Assembly (NCBI GenBank): GCA_021186555.1
Contig: JAJKFL010000007.1
Location: 3,594,501 to 3,658,500, forward strand
DNA from: Reticulitermes speratus
Lineage: Eukaryota; Arthropoda; Insecta; Blattodea; Rhinotermitidae
Direction of reading: 5' to 3'
DNA length: 64,000 bases
Position 1 is the stretch's first letter. Each line of letters begins with the position of its first letter. The translations under genes were made by a program, and so were the position numbers. The notes under the pieces were generated by a model, which saw nothing but the letters and a program-made list of their open reading frames with translations, made no database searches and had not been told where the DNA came from. Shown here piece after piece: positions 45,894 through 57,914 of the stretch.

Positions 45894-47386
45894 CCTCATT
45901 GCATTTATAGTTCAATCTCATGTTTATTATTGATTTCTGGCATTTCTCTTTATATCTAATTTTATACACCTTCTATAGTATGCTATTGGAATTTAATCTT
46001 ATATACTATTCTCCCCCTAATACCAAATTCCATATGAATATTCTTCAGGGTTATACCAGCGTTTCAGAGGAAAATACTACCTCCTTCTTCCAGGTTGAAT
46101 TTTTGACTACTGCGTCGTTAAGCAGTAGAAGAAATTGTAAATATTTATAGAAGAAAATAAATCAAATCTAAAAAATACACTTTTATTTTTTTAATCGAAA
46201 ATTTAACTGCGTCAGATAGGAAGTGAGATTTTCGTTCTAAAGCCTTTCGTACTGGCGAACTGCATGTTGCCCTTCTCTGTCAGAGCAGACGGCTGCAGAG
46301 GGCTGTCTGCCCATTAGCGGCAGCAACTGAATCTGCGGTAAGAAACCCTACACAGGAACGTCAATGGCATTATAGGATCTGCCGATAAGACAGGCGTATG
46401 TGCACTGACAGAGATAGACATGTGGATCATCTATAATTTTTATCTATGATTTTTTTAGCGACGGTGTCCACACTTCAAAATAGTGCGTCAAATAATGAAA
46501 TAATTTTACAAGTAGAGGATTGGAAAGAACGTGGACGGTAACAGACGTGGTTTAATTTGATGTACAGTCCTGACACGCACTGGAAGGAATGAGGAAAAGC
46601 AGGAAAACCTTACACGAAATAGTCGGCGTGTTTGCAGTACAGGGCTTCTCAAAATATAGGTGCTTGCAACATGTTTAGTATATTTTCTTTTTCGTTACAC
46701 AGCAGAATTAGAATAGAGAACTGAAATATATTATAACATGAGGCATATTTTTTAAACAATATATTTTATTTTATTAAACATAAAATTATCTTAAAACATG
46801 AATATGATAAAAATTTTGATGCTCTGTCAATCTGATAAATTCAGCGGTTTCGAAAATTTATATAACGACGATTCTCATTTTCGCGAATAATTCTTAGAAA
46901 TTCCAACACCGTATTAAAGACGTGTGTGTTTGTGTGTAGCCAAAGCTTTCGGTTTTTTTATTTAAAGTTTTAATAAGTATAATTAATTTAAATCGTAGTT
47001 CTTCTACTCAAAACCTAGTAGCACACTTGACAAAGCCCTCGTTACAAATTAGTGTACAGCAACAATCTGCTTGAGAAACACTCGTTTAGTACACTCGAGT
47101 CACAACACATACCTAATTCCAAGATGTCTGACTTTGTGAACTTCATGCAGCCTAAGTATCTGTCGGTCTCTCTGTCCATAATTAGGCCTATAAATAAGTG
47201 CAATTAGACACGTGGGAAGGAGGGGATATTGCATGAAGGTACTGCCAACTGTAGCAACATAAGAAAGTAGGTAATTAAATAATAAATGAATAGAATACTT
47301 TTGTACAGGAAATAAAAGTTTTCTGACATTTTTTTAAAAATTATGTCAATTATTTAAAACCGAGGAATATGATGAGCAGAATAACA
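45894..47386. other. Spacer with no recognised gene
   Basis: A fold-back-family scrap near 46052-46100 (GCGTTTCAGAGGAAAATACT, then CTACCTCCTTCTTCCAGG) is the only element I can place. The rest is AT-rich, non-coding and unassigned. Confidence 0.4.
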
Positions 47387-47570
47387 CAGTCGAACCCGGT
47401 TATAACGACATCGGTTTATACTACACCTCTTCTATAACGTCAGATATTCTGTGGCACCAAATAATTCCTCACTGTTAACCATAACGTTATACTCCTCGGT
47501 TATAACAACACTCTGTTATAACGACACAAAATATTCAGTCCTCTTCTTGACGTTAAACCGAGTTCTACTG
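47387..47570. mobile_element. Pogo/Tigger-like miniature element, copy 1
   Basis: CAGTCGAACCCGGTTATAAC at the left and GTTAAACCGAGTTCTACTG at the right form inverted ends. Internal sub-repeats (CGGTTATAACAACA, TATAACGTCAG) make it near palindromic. About 184 bp, no coding capacity. Confidence 0.65.
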
Positions 47571-47719
47571 TAATTAGCCTATTACGCAAAAGCACCGTAG
47601 CCACATTAGGCCTGTGTACCATTTGATGTAACATTCATTAACTCGGAATTTCGCCCAAAAGGGTGTCTTTATGGTTTTAGCATGATCCTGAAAGTAAACA
47701 GCCATTAATTTAGTAAAAG

Positions 47720-47975
47720 CTGGAATATCTCAGTCGGTATAGCGACTGGCTACGGGCTGGACGTTTCGGTGATTGAATCCCGGTGACGGCGAGGTTTTCC
47801 GCATTAATCCAGACGGGCCCACACAGTCTCTTGTAAAATGGGTACCGGGTCTGTTTCCAGGGGTAAAGTGACCAAGGGGTAGCGTTAACCATCCACCCAC
47901 ATCTAGAGCCAAGCTATACCTCTACTCCCCCTCTCGGCCTTAATACCTTGTTCTAGGATGACTTTTACCTTTATC
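47720..47975 (+). repeat. SINE-A copy
   Basis: Head GGAATATCTCAGTCGGTATA with GACTGGCTACGGGCTGGAC, B-box-like TGATTGAATCCC, centre GGGTACCGGGTCTGTTTCCA and GGGGTAAAGTGACC, tail TTGTTCTAGGATGACTTTTA. Full length. Confidence 0.85.
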
Positions 47976-48238
47976 TTATCAATTAATAAAAAACTTTAAC
48001 CTGTTGCACTTTGTAATGTAGCAGTGTGGTCTCTGTGAGGTAGCAACTGAAGACTTGGGCTCTAAAGGGATATGTAACCTGAGGCCGTGCAGGCTGTCCG
48101 AATCTGCTAGGCATACTATTCTGGATGGCATGAGGAAAAGCAAGTAGATTGTAGGCCTATTTAGGCTAGGCCAGTGTAGTCAGCAGATAAAGCACGTAGT
48201 TCCAACTTCATAGCGCAAGTTACGTGCGTTATCACGTA

Positions 48239-48501
48239 AAAGGTAAAGCAATCCCCGTTCAGGCCTGAATAGGCCCTGAGAGTTCCAGAAGGCCGAGGCT
48301 CCCAAATTTCAAGACAATCGGCACACGAAGGAAATATTCCTGGTACTCATTTCTGTTAGAGGCTGATTCGACCCCAGGGCCATAGTGCTGTCGGAAGGAT
48401 TAAGTCAATGAAAAACTCCAGTGACACCATCGGGAAACGAACCCGCGACCTTCCGGCTTGTATCGCAGTGCCTCAACTAACTGCGCCACCGCGTGCTCCC
48501 T
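48239..48501 (-). repeat. SINE-B copy with target duplication
   Basis: Flanked by CGTTATCACGTA (48227-48238) and CGTTATCATGTA (48502-48513). Antisense body with GGAAATATTCCTGGTACTCA and head GAACCCGCGACCTTCCGGCT. The middle part covering the GGTAAAGG centre is deleted. Confidence 0.85.
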
Positions 48502-48544
48502 CGTTATCATGTATAGAAGGTAAAAAGTGTGACTACAGTTAAAT

Positions 48545-48818
48545 ACAGCGTGGTCGGTATAGCGACTGACTATGGGCTGGACGTTTCGGAGATCGAATCC
48601 CAGTGGAGGCAAGATTTTCCTTTCCCGCCCAGATCGGCCCCAAGGCCCATCCAGTCTCCTGTACAATGGGTACCGTGTTTTTGTCGGGGGTAAAGCGGCC
48701 GGAGCGTGGCTTTGACCACCCACGTCTTTCTAGTGCCGAGTTGCGAACGGGTAGGAGCTATACCTCCACCTTCCATCTGTGCCTGCATAGACTGTCATGG
48801 TGTGTCCTTTACCTTTTA
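48545..48818 (+). repeat. SINE-A copy
   Basis: Head GGTCGGTATAGCGACTGACT (first bases lost), B-box GGAGATCGAATCCC, centre GGGGGTAAAGCGGCCGGAGC, tail GGTGTGTCCTTTACCTTTTA. It lies just after a SINE-B, so two SINEs sit within 600 bases. Confidence 0.85.
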
Positions 48819-49036
48819 CAATGACATACATGGGTATGGAGATGTTTCGTAAGCAAAATTCTGCGGCCATTTCTCACCCAAGTCTCCTGATTAATTGCTA
48901 GATGGCTCTGGCAGTCATATCAGGATGAGTAGAAATTGTGCAGTCAGTGGACTGGTCACTCACTACAGAATGCACACTTCCAGACCAAGAAACCTCTGAA
49001 AAGAGGCCCTATGCTCCGCAAGGAGCGACAGGAAGT

Positions 49037-49062
49037 AACTAACTAACTAACTAACTAAGATG
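49037..49062. repeat. Short (AACT)n run
   Basis: AACTAACTAACTAACTAACT, the same motif as the block at 38933. Confidence 0.85.
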
Positions 49063-49739
49063 GGTATGCCTGCACTGAGAGCTCTAATATAATTTCAGTA
49101 TATCTGTTACTTTGAGGGATGACAGAGTAGGTTTACACCTTAGTATCTAGCATATCTTATTAAGCCCTCGCAGTCCGATATTCAATTGCTGCCTAAAAAG
49201 TTACGCATTACCTCACAAAAAAAAAATTACCTGTGTATCACAAAGACCAACCTCTTAATTCTGTTTAAGAAAATAATCACTTTGTGGCGGAAATCTTACA
49301 AAATATATAAAAACACTCTGCCTACAAAATGCTTACGCTTTAATGTTCAATCAGGTGGTGCACATAGTAACCAGTGTGTTAAAGTTACAAAAGGGAGTAT
49401 GATGACGATGGAAGGTTCATAATAAGAAAGGGATATTCTCAGTTCTGTGTTCTTCGCCGCAGAGGACAGCTCCACTGAAGCCTGAATAACCTGCAATTGT
49501 ATACATCTGATCATATCGGTTTCAGAAGCTCTATTGGCAGTTATTAATCTTCTTAGAGCTTACAGAGCCACGATTAATTAAACGGAGCGTCTCTCCTCGC
49601 TTGCAGTTTGAACAGGTGCTGATCGTGAAGCCACAGAAATGCACAGCATGAGGAACGGAGCAGTCGAGCTGATACAAAGCAGGCTATAGAAGTACGTAGG
49701 TAGCAACAGACGGGGTAAATATCTTGATTGTTAAGGAAT

Positions 49740-49745
49740 AGTAAT

Positions 49746-49783
<38 letters not shown>

Positions 49784-49887
49784 GAATAAAGTGACAAAGA
49801 AAATAACAGCAACATGTTTAGAATAAATATTATTATTTATTAAGAATAATATACACACTGGCATCAGCATTACTACTAACTCTGCTG

Positions 49888-49931
<44 letters not shown>

Positions 49932-49932
49932 G
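49740..49932. repeat. Two trinucleotide runs
   Basis: (AAT)n at about 49747-49784 and (CTA)n at about 49889-49932. Translated, they give poly-leucine and poly-valine runs that look like a membrane protein but are microsatellite artefacts. Confidence 0.9.
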
Positions 49933-50009
49933 CTAATGGCAGGGAACTGTAGCTAGCTGTTGTGGAAAGGGAAAAATGTTTTTCCCATGATTTTTTATTT
50001 CCCACAACG

Positions 50010-50246
50010 TGACAGCCCCTAGTGGGCCACGGCCTCCTCATTATCGACGCTTCACGATCACACACTCAGAAACACCACACTCGGTAGGACTCCTCTGGAC
50101 GAGTGATCAGCTCGACGCAGGGAACTCTGCTTGGCAACACACATCAGTCAAAAGAGACAGACATCCATGCCCCCGGCGGGATTCGAACTCACAATCCCAG
50201 CATGCGAGCGGCCGCAGACCCACACCTTAGAGCGCGCGGCCAAAGG
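50010..50246 (-). repeat. SINE-C copy
   Basis: Antisense: GACAGCCCCTAGTGGGCCAC, GACGAGTGATCAGCTCGACG, then the head CGGCGGGATTCGAACTCACA and AGAGCGCGCGGCCA. About 235 bp and close to full length. Confidence 0.85.
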
Positions 50247-50907
50247 GGTAGGATTTTCTCCATAATAGATGGACAATTATTTCAACAGGCGAATGACTAT
50301 TCACTTCCGAAGAAAGAGCCTGCTCCACTGAATTAGCTATTAAGTTACTGAGCCCTTATTCGTAGGCCTAATATTAATATTGTTTAAATTCTTATTTTTT
50401 GAAAAAAATTAACAACCAGGAGAAGAAGTCGCAACGAATTAGAAAATTACGCTGAAAAGACAAGACACTGAATGAATGTCCAGTAATATCACAAACATTT
50501 GGCTATTTGTTTCTTAGTGTACAATGAAGTAAATGGAGCGAATGATATCTAAGTTATTGTAAAGATGATATTAAAATTCCGGAGATAATAAGATTTACCT
50601 GTGTCTTAGTACTAACACGAAGAGAAATGACATAAAAAATAAGTTGTATTGTTATATTTCAAGGTAATATCCGGCATTAGACTGGAGAAAATTTAACAAC
50701 CTTATTAGATCTATCAAGCCCTCAGCCGAGGCGGTAATGCGACTTGATCCAATTTGAATTCAGCAAGACTGCTGTCACGACATCAAATATGATGAATTAC
50801 ACATGAAAACCTGGCTCTAGAAGTCATATTGGTGACCTTCAAAAAACAGGTCATATTTGGAATTCCTTAGTGCTTCATAACACTAGGCAGCGGAGTGATT
50901 GGGGTCC
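50247..50907. other. AT-rich spacer before the 49-bp satellite
   Basis: No gene or recognised repeat. Confidence 0.4.
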
Positions 50908-51637
50908 GGCAGCTAACAAGGTTGTACTTCAGGTGCAGTGTGCACATTACACAAACGGCAGCTAACAAGGTTGTACTTCAGGTGCAGTGTGCACATTATA
51001 CAGACGGCAGCTAACAAAGTTGTACTTCAGGTGCAGTGTGCACATTACAAAAACGGCAGCTAACAAGGTTGTACTTCAGGTGCAGTGTGCACATTACACA
51101 GACGGCAGCTAACAAGGTTGTACTTCAGGTGCAGTGTGCACATTACACAGACGGCAGCTAACAGGTTGTACTTCAGGTGCAGTGTGCACATTACACAGAG
51201 GCAGCTAACAAGGTTATACATCAGGTGCAGTGTGCACATTACACAGACGGCAGCTAACAAGTTGTACTTCAGGTGCAGTGTGCACATTACACAGACGGCA
51301 GCTAACAAGGTTATACATCAGGTGCAGTGTGCACATTACACAGACGGCAGCTAACAAGGTTATACATCAGGTGCAGTGTGCACATTACACAGACGGCAGC
51401 TAACAAAGTTGTACTTCAGGTGCAGTGTGCACTTACACAGACGGCAGCTAACAAAGTTGTACTTCAGGTGCAATGTGCACATTACACAGACGGCAGCTAA
51501 CAAGGTTGTACTTCAGTTGCAGTGTGCACATTACACAGACGGCAGCTAACAAGGTTGTACTTCAGGTGCAGTGTGCACATTACACAGACGGCAGCTAACA
51601 ACGTTGTACTTCAGGTGCAGTGTGCACATTACACAGA
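50908..51637. repeat. 49-bp satellite, about 15 copies
   Basis: The unit starts GGCAGCTAACAAGGTTGTAC, continues TTCAGGTGCAGTGTGCACAT and ends TACACAGAC. Copies differ by single substitutions (AAAG/AAGG, TTCAGG/ATCAGG) and single-base deletions. Long open frames on both strands through it are artefacts of the 49-bp period. Confidence 0.97.
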
Positions 51638-51849
51638 TAAACTACATGGGACTGGGTGCCGTTTCAGTCCTGGAAAATAATACCGAAAAACTATCCCATG
51701 AATTTGACAGTGTTAAGTAACGGACTTCATAAAATTAAAGAAGCTAAGGCATGGAGCAGAGTCCTTCTTGAGAAGCTAATAGTTCCTATGCCAGTCAAGG
51801 AATGCTCCTCATCTTACGGAAATCAAAGGTGCATTACCGTGTTGACAAG

Positions 51850-52080
51850 ACCGCGGTCCTGATCTAAAGTATGCAGTACACAATCTTTCATTCCACCCTT
51901 TTAAAATTCATATTATATTTATTCTCCCATCTATGTCTCCCTCTTCCAAGTGTACGTTTTCCTTCAGGTCTCATCACCATAACTCTCTACGCATCCCGCT
52001 TCTTCCTAATTCGTGCCACATTCCTCACCCATCTCAAGACAGGCACTAGTGGTGGGCTCCTGTGAACATTAGCTGAGGAA
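51850..52080 (-). mobile_element. LINE 3' fragment, weak
   Basis: Contains ATTCATATTATATTTATTCTCCCATCTATG-like sequence (split here by small changes) and TCATCACCATAACTCTCTAC, similar to the 3' parts at 36932 and 39245. Confidence 0.35.
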
Positions 52081-52592
52081 CTATCAGCTTCTCAGAAAGT
52101 ACTCGGTTCCATGGAGTTAGTTAGCATTAAGCTATTTATCTTTTGTAACAGAGAGGAAATGAATTTGCTGTTCGGTAAAATCTGAATTTTTAAGTATTGT
52201 TGTTTAGGATGAGACTTCAGTGGTTTGGAGCATCACATGGTCCGCATTTTCACAGCGGAACGCTGCACTTAGTCTCAGCCTGTTATTTGACCATTACTTA
52301 TCAACAGCCAATGCCATTTATTTTGGAACATTAAAGGGGGTTCCGTGATTCATGAAGGCGGTCACAGTCGATTGTTATTGAGACTTCCTCCACCTAAGTG
52401 GTCAGCCAACACGTGGAGATCAGGTTTCTGTACTCCATCACACTCCATGTCACATTGGGACAATGGGCCGAACTGTATGTGACACGGAAAGAAAGCTCTC
52501 CGGTTTCATTTAAAGACTTTTTTCAGCTTCGATAACACAGTGTCGAAAGATGGAATGAATACAGGAAGGAATTCTAGGATATAATTTGGAAG

Positions 52593-52893
52593 CAGATCCC
52601 AGTGGCCGCGCGGTCTAAGGCGTAGGTCTGCGGCCATTCGCTTGCTGGATTGTGGGTTCGAATCCCGCCGAGGGCATGAATGCCTGTCTCTTGTGAGTGT
52701 TGTGTGTTTTCAGGTAGAGGTCTCTGCGTCGGGCTGATCACTCATCCAGAGAAGTCCTACCGAGAGTGCTGTGTGTAACTGAATGTTATCGTGAAGCCTC
52801 AATAATGAGGAGGCCCTGGCTCAACAGAGGCTGTTGCGCCATGGGGGTGGGGTGGGGTGGGGTGGCGGTGGGTGCGGTGGGGTTTGGGTGAAC
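52593..52893 (+). repeat. SINE-C copy with GGGGT tail and target duplication
   Basis: Flanked by TAATTTGGAAG at 52582-52592 and 52894-52904. Head CCAGTGGCCGCGCGGTCTAA, B-box GGGTTCGAATCCCGCC. The tail has expanded into a GGGGT/GGTGGG microsatellite at about 52846-52890. Confidence 0.9.
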
Positions 52894-53056
52894 TAATTTG
52901 GAAGTGTTGCAGGGTTTCTTATATAGCAGCAATGCTGCAAATCTTACTGTCATATGAAAGCATAATACACCACAGTATCCGAAAAAGGACTGTTTTTTTT
53001 TTATATTTCCCGGACTACACCCGCTTGTCCTTCTGATAAAATAGCATTAAGATAAA

Positions 53057-53120
53057 GATCAATATGGAGCATTGGTGTTATTATATACTGAAATAAAAAC
53101 ATCGAAGTACTTGGAGGAAG
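53057..53120 (-). repeat. SINE-D 3' fragment
   Basis: ATATGGAGCATTGGTGTTAT and AAGTACTTGGAGGAAG are the antisense end of family D. It joins directly onto the ribozyme-like motif at 53127. Confidence 0.45.
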
Positions 53121-53126
53121 GTCTCC

Positions 53127-53157
53127 CTGAAGATGACTGAGAAGGCCGAAACACGTA
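53127..53157 (+). ncRNA. Hammerhead-ribozyme-like motif (HH5), degenerate
   Basis: CTGAAGA core, weak stem II (GACT-loop-GGCC, two of four pairs canonical), GAAAC, AC, GTA, then ATAATAAATA downstream. Stem I is not convincing. Kept because order and spacing match the other copies. Confidence 0.35.
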
Positions 53158-53431
53158 TCAGTTAAATAATAAATATATTTGTGACCTACGAATTTGTTTA
53201 CTTTGCTATTTGTGTTAATAGAAAACATTGAAATATGAGTAACAATGTATTATGGGATAACATAAACCAGGAGTGCGCAGATGCCCCAGAAATCTAGAAG
53301 CCACATCAAAATTCTAGGCGCCTGAAGCGTGACCTGACGCAAGGTCCTTACTGAATACCCAAAAATATTGGGCATTATTGTACAAAATTCCGTCGCCTGG
53401 ACGAAATGCCACCTACAATTTGTGCACCCCT

Positions 53432-53720
53432 AACATAGTCAGTATAGTGACAGGGATGCGGGCTGGATAACGATGAATCGTATTTCGATTCCTGGCAGGG
53501 GAAAGAGGTTTGTCTTTTTTTGCAAGACCTCCAGACCGAATTCAAAGCCCACTGAACCTCATATTCAAAGGGTAACCGGGCCTCATCCCTCGGGATTAAA
53601 GTCGCGGGGATGTGAAAGTAACAAGTCATCTGAATGTAGTGCCGAAGTTAAGAATGAGTGGATCTATACCTCCAGTCCCTCATATGACCCGATTACTTGC
53701 AAATAAACAACTTTATCTTT
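53432..53720 (+). repeat. SINE-A copy
   Basis: Head GTCAGTATAGTGACAGGGAT, B-box TTTCGATTCCTGG, centre GGGTAACCGGGCCTCATCCC, then AGTAACAAGTCATCTGAATG and GGATCTATACCTCCAGTCCC. Confidence 0.75.
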
Positions 53721-53829
53721 TCGTGATTTCGGGTTTCCGCCGCGATGTTGATGAGATCTGCGCTCTTCGTGGGCTTTTTCACCCTTGAAGATGGGACCGA
53801 TACGTTTTCCCGAAACGGCGGTAAAAGAC

Positions 53830-53905
53830 TGCCACCGAAACGTCGGTAAAGGAGTACCACTCGAAGCTGCGTAGTACCCCAGAAGAGTGCGGATCTCAAC
53901 TTTAT
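53830..53905. repeat. Short dispersed repeat shared with 56890-56965
   Basis: CCGAAACGTCGGTAAAGGAG ... CCCAGAAGAGTGCGGATCTCAAC-like end. The second copy has CCCGAAACGTCGGTGATCAA ... CAGAAGAGCGTAGACCTCAA. It may be a distant, inactive relative of the hammerhead-like repeats, since a GGGA/TCCC pair precedes a GAAAC just upstream at about 53792-53817. Confidence 0.45.
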
Positions 53906-53920
53906 CTTTATTTTTAGCGT

Positions 53921-55870
53921 CATTATGCAAAATTATAATAATGGCTAACGTTCACAGTGTTCCAGTGCAGTATTTAGCCTCGCCATAGCTGATATTTCGA
54001 CGGAAGCATGGGAGTGCGTCTCTAAACGTTGAGTTTGCTCAAACAAGGGTCTAGGTACCTCCACCTTGCAGCAAACAGCTCACACTGCTACGCATAAAGG
54101 AGGCACATGCTCCTCGAATCATACGCTATGTCAAGAAAAGTAGTACTTGGTTCAGAGCGTCAAAAATTAAGCTTTTGTTACTTGCTAAAGTGATGTCTTA
54201 ACAGTCTGTTGACCTCAATTGGTGGCTGTCCTCAGTAAACAAGCGTGGTCAAACACTGGCCGGCTGCCCGCACACAGCACACTGCCTAATCACAAAAAAG
54301 CGAATTGGGAAATCCGTGTAGGCAAATTTTACTGATGTAAAAAATTCGCAAGGTAAATAAATGGACCTAAATATGTGATCACTCTGAACACTTTTAAATT
54401 TAATGGAGTTTGATAAATTTGTTATTCGGAGAACTAGATCAGAGTACGCAAGATAAAAGCATAGTTTAGTGACGGATCATTTTGAGAATGACTGTAATTT
54501 CCCATGGTCCAAAAAGTAGGGAATGTTTCCACCAACTGAATAACTGTCAGCTTCCTGAGTAACATCTGTAAAACCGATATTCATATTTGGATAGTAAGTC
54601 GAGTAGTTTTCATTACTAATCTAATACAGTTTTAAAAATGTGGCTTATAATCCGGAAAACTTTAACACTTTTTGGCGATGAAAATTATTATCAAAATTCA
54701 GTAATATTACATCGGGTTGAAAGGGGGTAATTTACTTTTGCCCCCATGTTCGGCCGTTACTCCATTGTTTACTGGACATCCAAGTGACCTATTTGTTCTT
54801 ACCGTGACAATTTAAAGTAACATTATTGAAATTTTTTTAAATCTTTGATATGAGAGGTCATCATCAGTATGTTTAAAATTCAAGCTGCGAAACAAAAAAA
54901 AAAAAGCTAAACAAAATGAAACGAAATAATATGCTAAAAATGACTTCTTACCCTGGAGCTCTTTTTCACTCCTGTCATAATTTTACTTGGAAAAGGAATG
55001 TAGTTACAAACTCTGTCAGCAAGAGATTTGTGAGAGAAAATAATTTAATAAAGCATGTGTGACTAATTATAATGTTGTGGATACGAACTTGAACATTTGT
55101 AGCTAGGATCTTAAATCACGGTGAAGTTTCTATTCAGCGAAGAAACCATAAGATACATAATAGACCAATATTTCCTCATTCTTTATGAGTTTTAGATATA
55201 ATGCAATACGTAAAGTGCATTTCTGTGGCTAAATACAATAATATGAAGCACTTGATTCTAATTTTTATGGTGGATCTGTAACCATTCGCTAAATATAAGA
55301 AATGAAATACACAAGGTTGAATTTAATTGTTTAAGAAACTCTTTTTAGATGGCAAGGGTAAAGCAAATAGGGATTTAACGTTAAGGGAAGAAGCAGTTTT
55401 ACTTCGTCATTGATAAGGGGAATAAAAATAGAGAAAAGGAAACAAAATATTACATGAAAAAATGAGTATTGCTTCAGCAGTGTTAAGGAGCTTAGAGAAT
55501 AAAGCGAGGAGCAACACCTTATAGGAAGAAATTGATGTTATTTGGTGAGTTATAAGGAGTAGGCCTACTGTTAGTAAATAGAGCTATAAGATGGTGTGGT
55601 TACAGAGAACAGATGACGGAGGAAATATTACGGGAAAATGTGTTGGAGTGGTTACAGCAAGGAAGAAGGTGGGGAGGAGGGAGAGCTGCGTACAGGCCTG
55701 AGTGGAATGTTGAGTTTAGTGTGGAAAGTAAGTGCATGGAAGATGGGGACTGGGACAGCAGGCTACTGTTGAGATGAAGACGATAAATCATGGAGGAATA
55801 CATGGAGAAGTAAAAGAACAAGAAGAAAGAGATGGAGACAATAATGGTGAATATGATGATAATCGTGATG
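53921..55870. other. Spacer with no recognised element
   Basis: About 2 kb of AT-rich sequence with no open frame of note and no repeat family I can place. Confidence 0.4.
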
Positions 55871-55877
55871 ATTGGAT

Positions 55878-56213
55878 ATAGTAGATAGATGCATATAGGT
55901 GGAAGCATGTATATAGATAGATTGACGGACAGACAGACAAGGTAGATAGATAGATAGGTAGATAGATAAATAGATAGATAGGAAGGTAGGTAGGTAGATA
56001 GATAGATTATAGATAGTTAGATAGAGAGATAGGTAAATAGATAAGTAGATAGATAGGTAGGTAGGTAGGTATGTAGGTAGATAGATAGATAGATGATACA
56101 TTGTTAGCTAGGTAGCTAACTAACTATGTAGATAAATAAATAGATAGGTAAATAGATAGTAGATAGATAGGTAGGTACGTAGGTAGGTAGCAGGTGGATG
56201 GATGGATGGATAT
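55878..56213. repeat. (GATA)/(GGTA) microsatellite block
   Basis: About 330 bases of GATAGATAGATA, GGTAGGTAGGTA and GACAGACA variants. The TTATCTA-type open frames on the minus strand are artefacts. Confidence 0.95.
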
Positions 56214-57343
56214 ACAGGTCGACAGAGACTCAGGGTGTCTTGAACTTTGTGGAATTACGAAATACTCGGAGTGGACCTGCCCAAAAGTAGTTACTTCTTT
56301 ACAAACTTCGCACGTATCGCACGTAACACCGAAACTGGCACAGCCAAGTAGGCACAGCTGACTGTAGGCACAGGCTGACTGTAGGCCTCTGTCTAATAAG
56401 AAACAGTAGTTCTATGATCCAAGGCAACTGTGTGATTAGGCAGTTGCAGATTCTCTCGATAACAGAGGCAGGGGAAAGAATGGAGCAATTGTTGCGCCAT
56501 TGTGTGGGACAGCACTAGGGGCCCCTCCATGTGGGATACGAAATGTTTTCTAAGAAAACCGATATAATGTGCGCAAGGCGTGTCAGTATGGCAAACAGAC
56601 GCACAGTGGCTGAGCCTGACAGTGTACCTACCTGAGGCACAATCCAACGTCTCGGCAAACAGACCTGGATTACAGTAATTATGCATCGGGTAATTCCGTC
56701 ACGTTATGCTGATTAGACAGAGGTTGGCGACAACAACAGAGAAACTGAAGTGTGTTAAGTGCTTTATGCCATGAAGCCTAGGCAAATTTGCATAAATTTT
56801 AGCAGAAATTCATAACGCAAGATTCTAAATACGTAGCGTAAATAGATCTTATTTCGTGGTAAAACTCTCCATATTTTGCAGGAAATTATGTGTCCCGAAA
56901 CGTCGGTGATCAACTAACGACCTACGACAGGTAACATCACAGAAGAGCGTAGACCTCAACTACACCGCGGCATAAGCTTTTAGTCGTTCACAAGTTCAAT
57001 ACTTGTCCATAAGCTACTGCATTATATCACCATACGTTCGGCATTGTTGTCTAACTGGCCCAAGGGTGCACAAATCCCAGTCGCCAGGTCGCCCGGGCGA
57101 ATAAATTTTTTTACGGTGGCGCCAAATATTTTTTGATCCTCAGTATAGACCTTGCTTTATATAATCTTTCTGGCGCCTGGAATGTTGAGGTGGCTCCCAG
57201 ATTTTTGTAATATTTGCGCACAACCGAATTAGCCTGCCAAACCCACGATTATCAGATTTAGAACCGTTCGGTTTCTGAATTGTTTTCTCTCCAGATTACA
57301 ATATTTGAAAATACAAAGTTTTAAAAACTTGACGATGGAAAAG

Positions 57344-57372
<29 letters not shown>
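57344..57372. repeat. C20-A9 homopolymer junction
   Basis: Twenty C followed by nine A. Its length may be an assembly or sequencing estimate. Confidence 0.9.
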
Positions 57373-57374
<2 letters not shown>

Positions 57375-57618
57375 TGACAGTTCCTAAATTTGATAGAAAT
57401 CTACTACCTTCAGAAGCTTACGGAATCGCAAAATTTTCAGTTCCATAAAAATAATCCCAAATAGACCTGTTAGTAAAGTGTCAATAGCAAGTGGTCACTA
57501 ACAATAACAATCTTTAACAACAATGAATATGACTTTTGACTCATAGATAAAAAGAAACAGATATTTGCCTAATAGTGAAGGAAGAGGCAATAAGGGGAAC
57601 ACGTCTACACACACAGTA

Positions 57619-57804
57619 CAGTCGAACTCGGTTATAACGTTATGAAAGAGGACTGGATATTTTGTGTCGTTATAAACGAGTGTTGTTATAACCGAGGATT
57701 ATAATGTTATGGTTAACAGTGAGGAATTAATTTGTAACACAGAGTTTCTGACGTTATAGGCGAGGTGTCGTGTAAACCGATGTCGTTATAACCGGGTTCG
57801 GCTG
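57619..57804. mobile_element. Pogo/Tigger-like miniature element, copy 2, with TA duplication
   Basis: CAGTCGAACTCGGTTATAAC to GTTATAACCGGGTTCGGCTG, flanked by TA at 57617-57618 and 57805-57806. The ends are nearly perfect inverted repeats. TA duplication and CAGT ends point to the Tc1/mariner-pogo group. Confidence 0.75.
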
Positions 57805-57914
57805 TACTTGTAAAATTGTAAATTTGAAACAAAAAAACAAGAATGTTGAGATTTCAGGTAGTCAGTATTACAACAATGGTTCTTTGACTAAATATAGGCT
57901 ACTAACACCAGTTT

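Noticed and set aside
49574-50065. Minus-strand 163-codon frame with poly-Leu and poly-Val runs resembling membrane helices
   Set aside because: The runs are (AAT)n and (CTA)n microsatellites and the remainder overlaps a SINE-C.
51060-51354. Overlapping open frames on both strands with repeated Cys/His-rich units (CTLHLKYN, CSVHITQT)
   Set aside because: They are translations of the 49-bp satellite, whose near-miss of the codon period keeps frames open by chance.
55763-56101. Minus-strand frame rich in YLSIYLSIYL and YLPTYLPTYL
   Set aside because: Translation of the GATA/GGTA microsatellite block.
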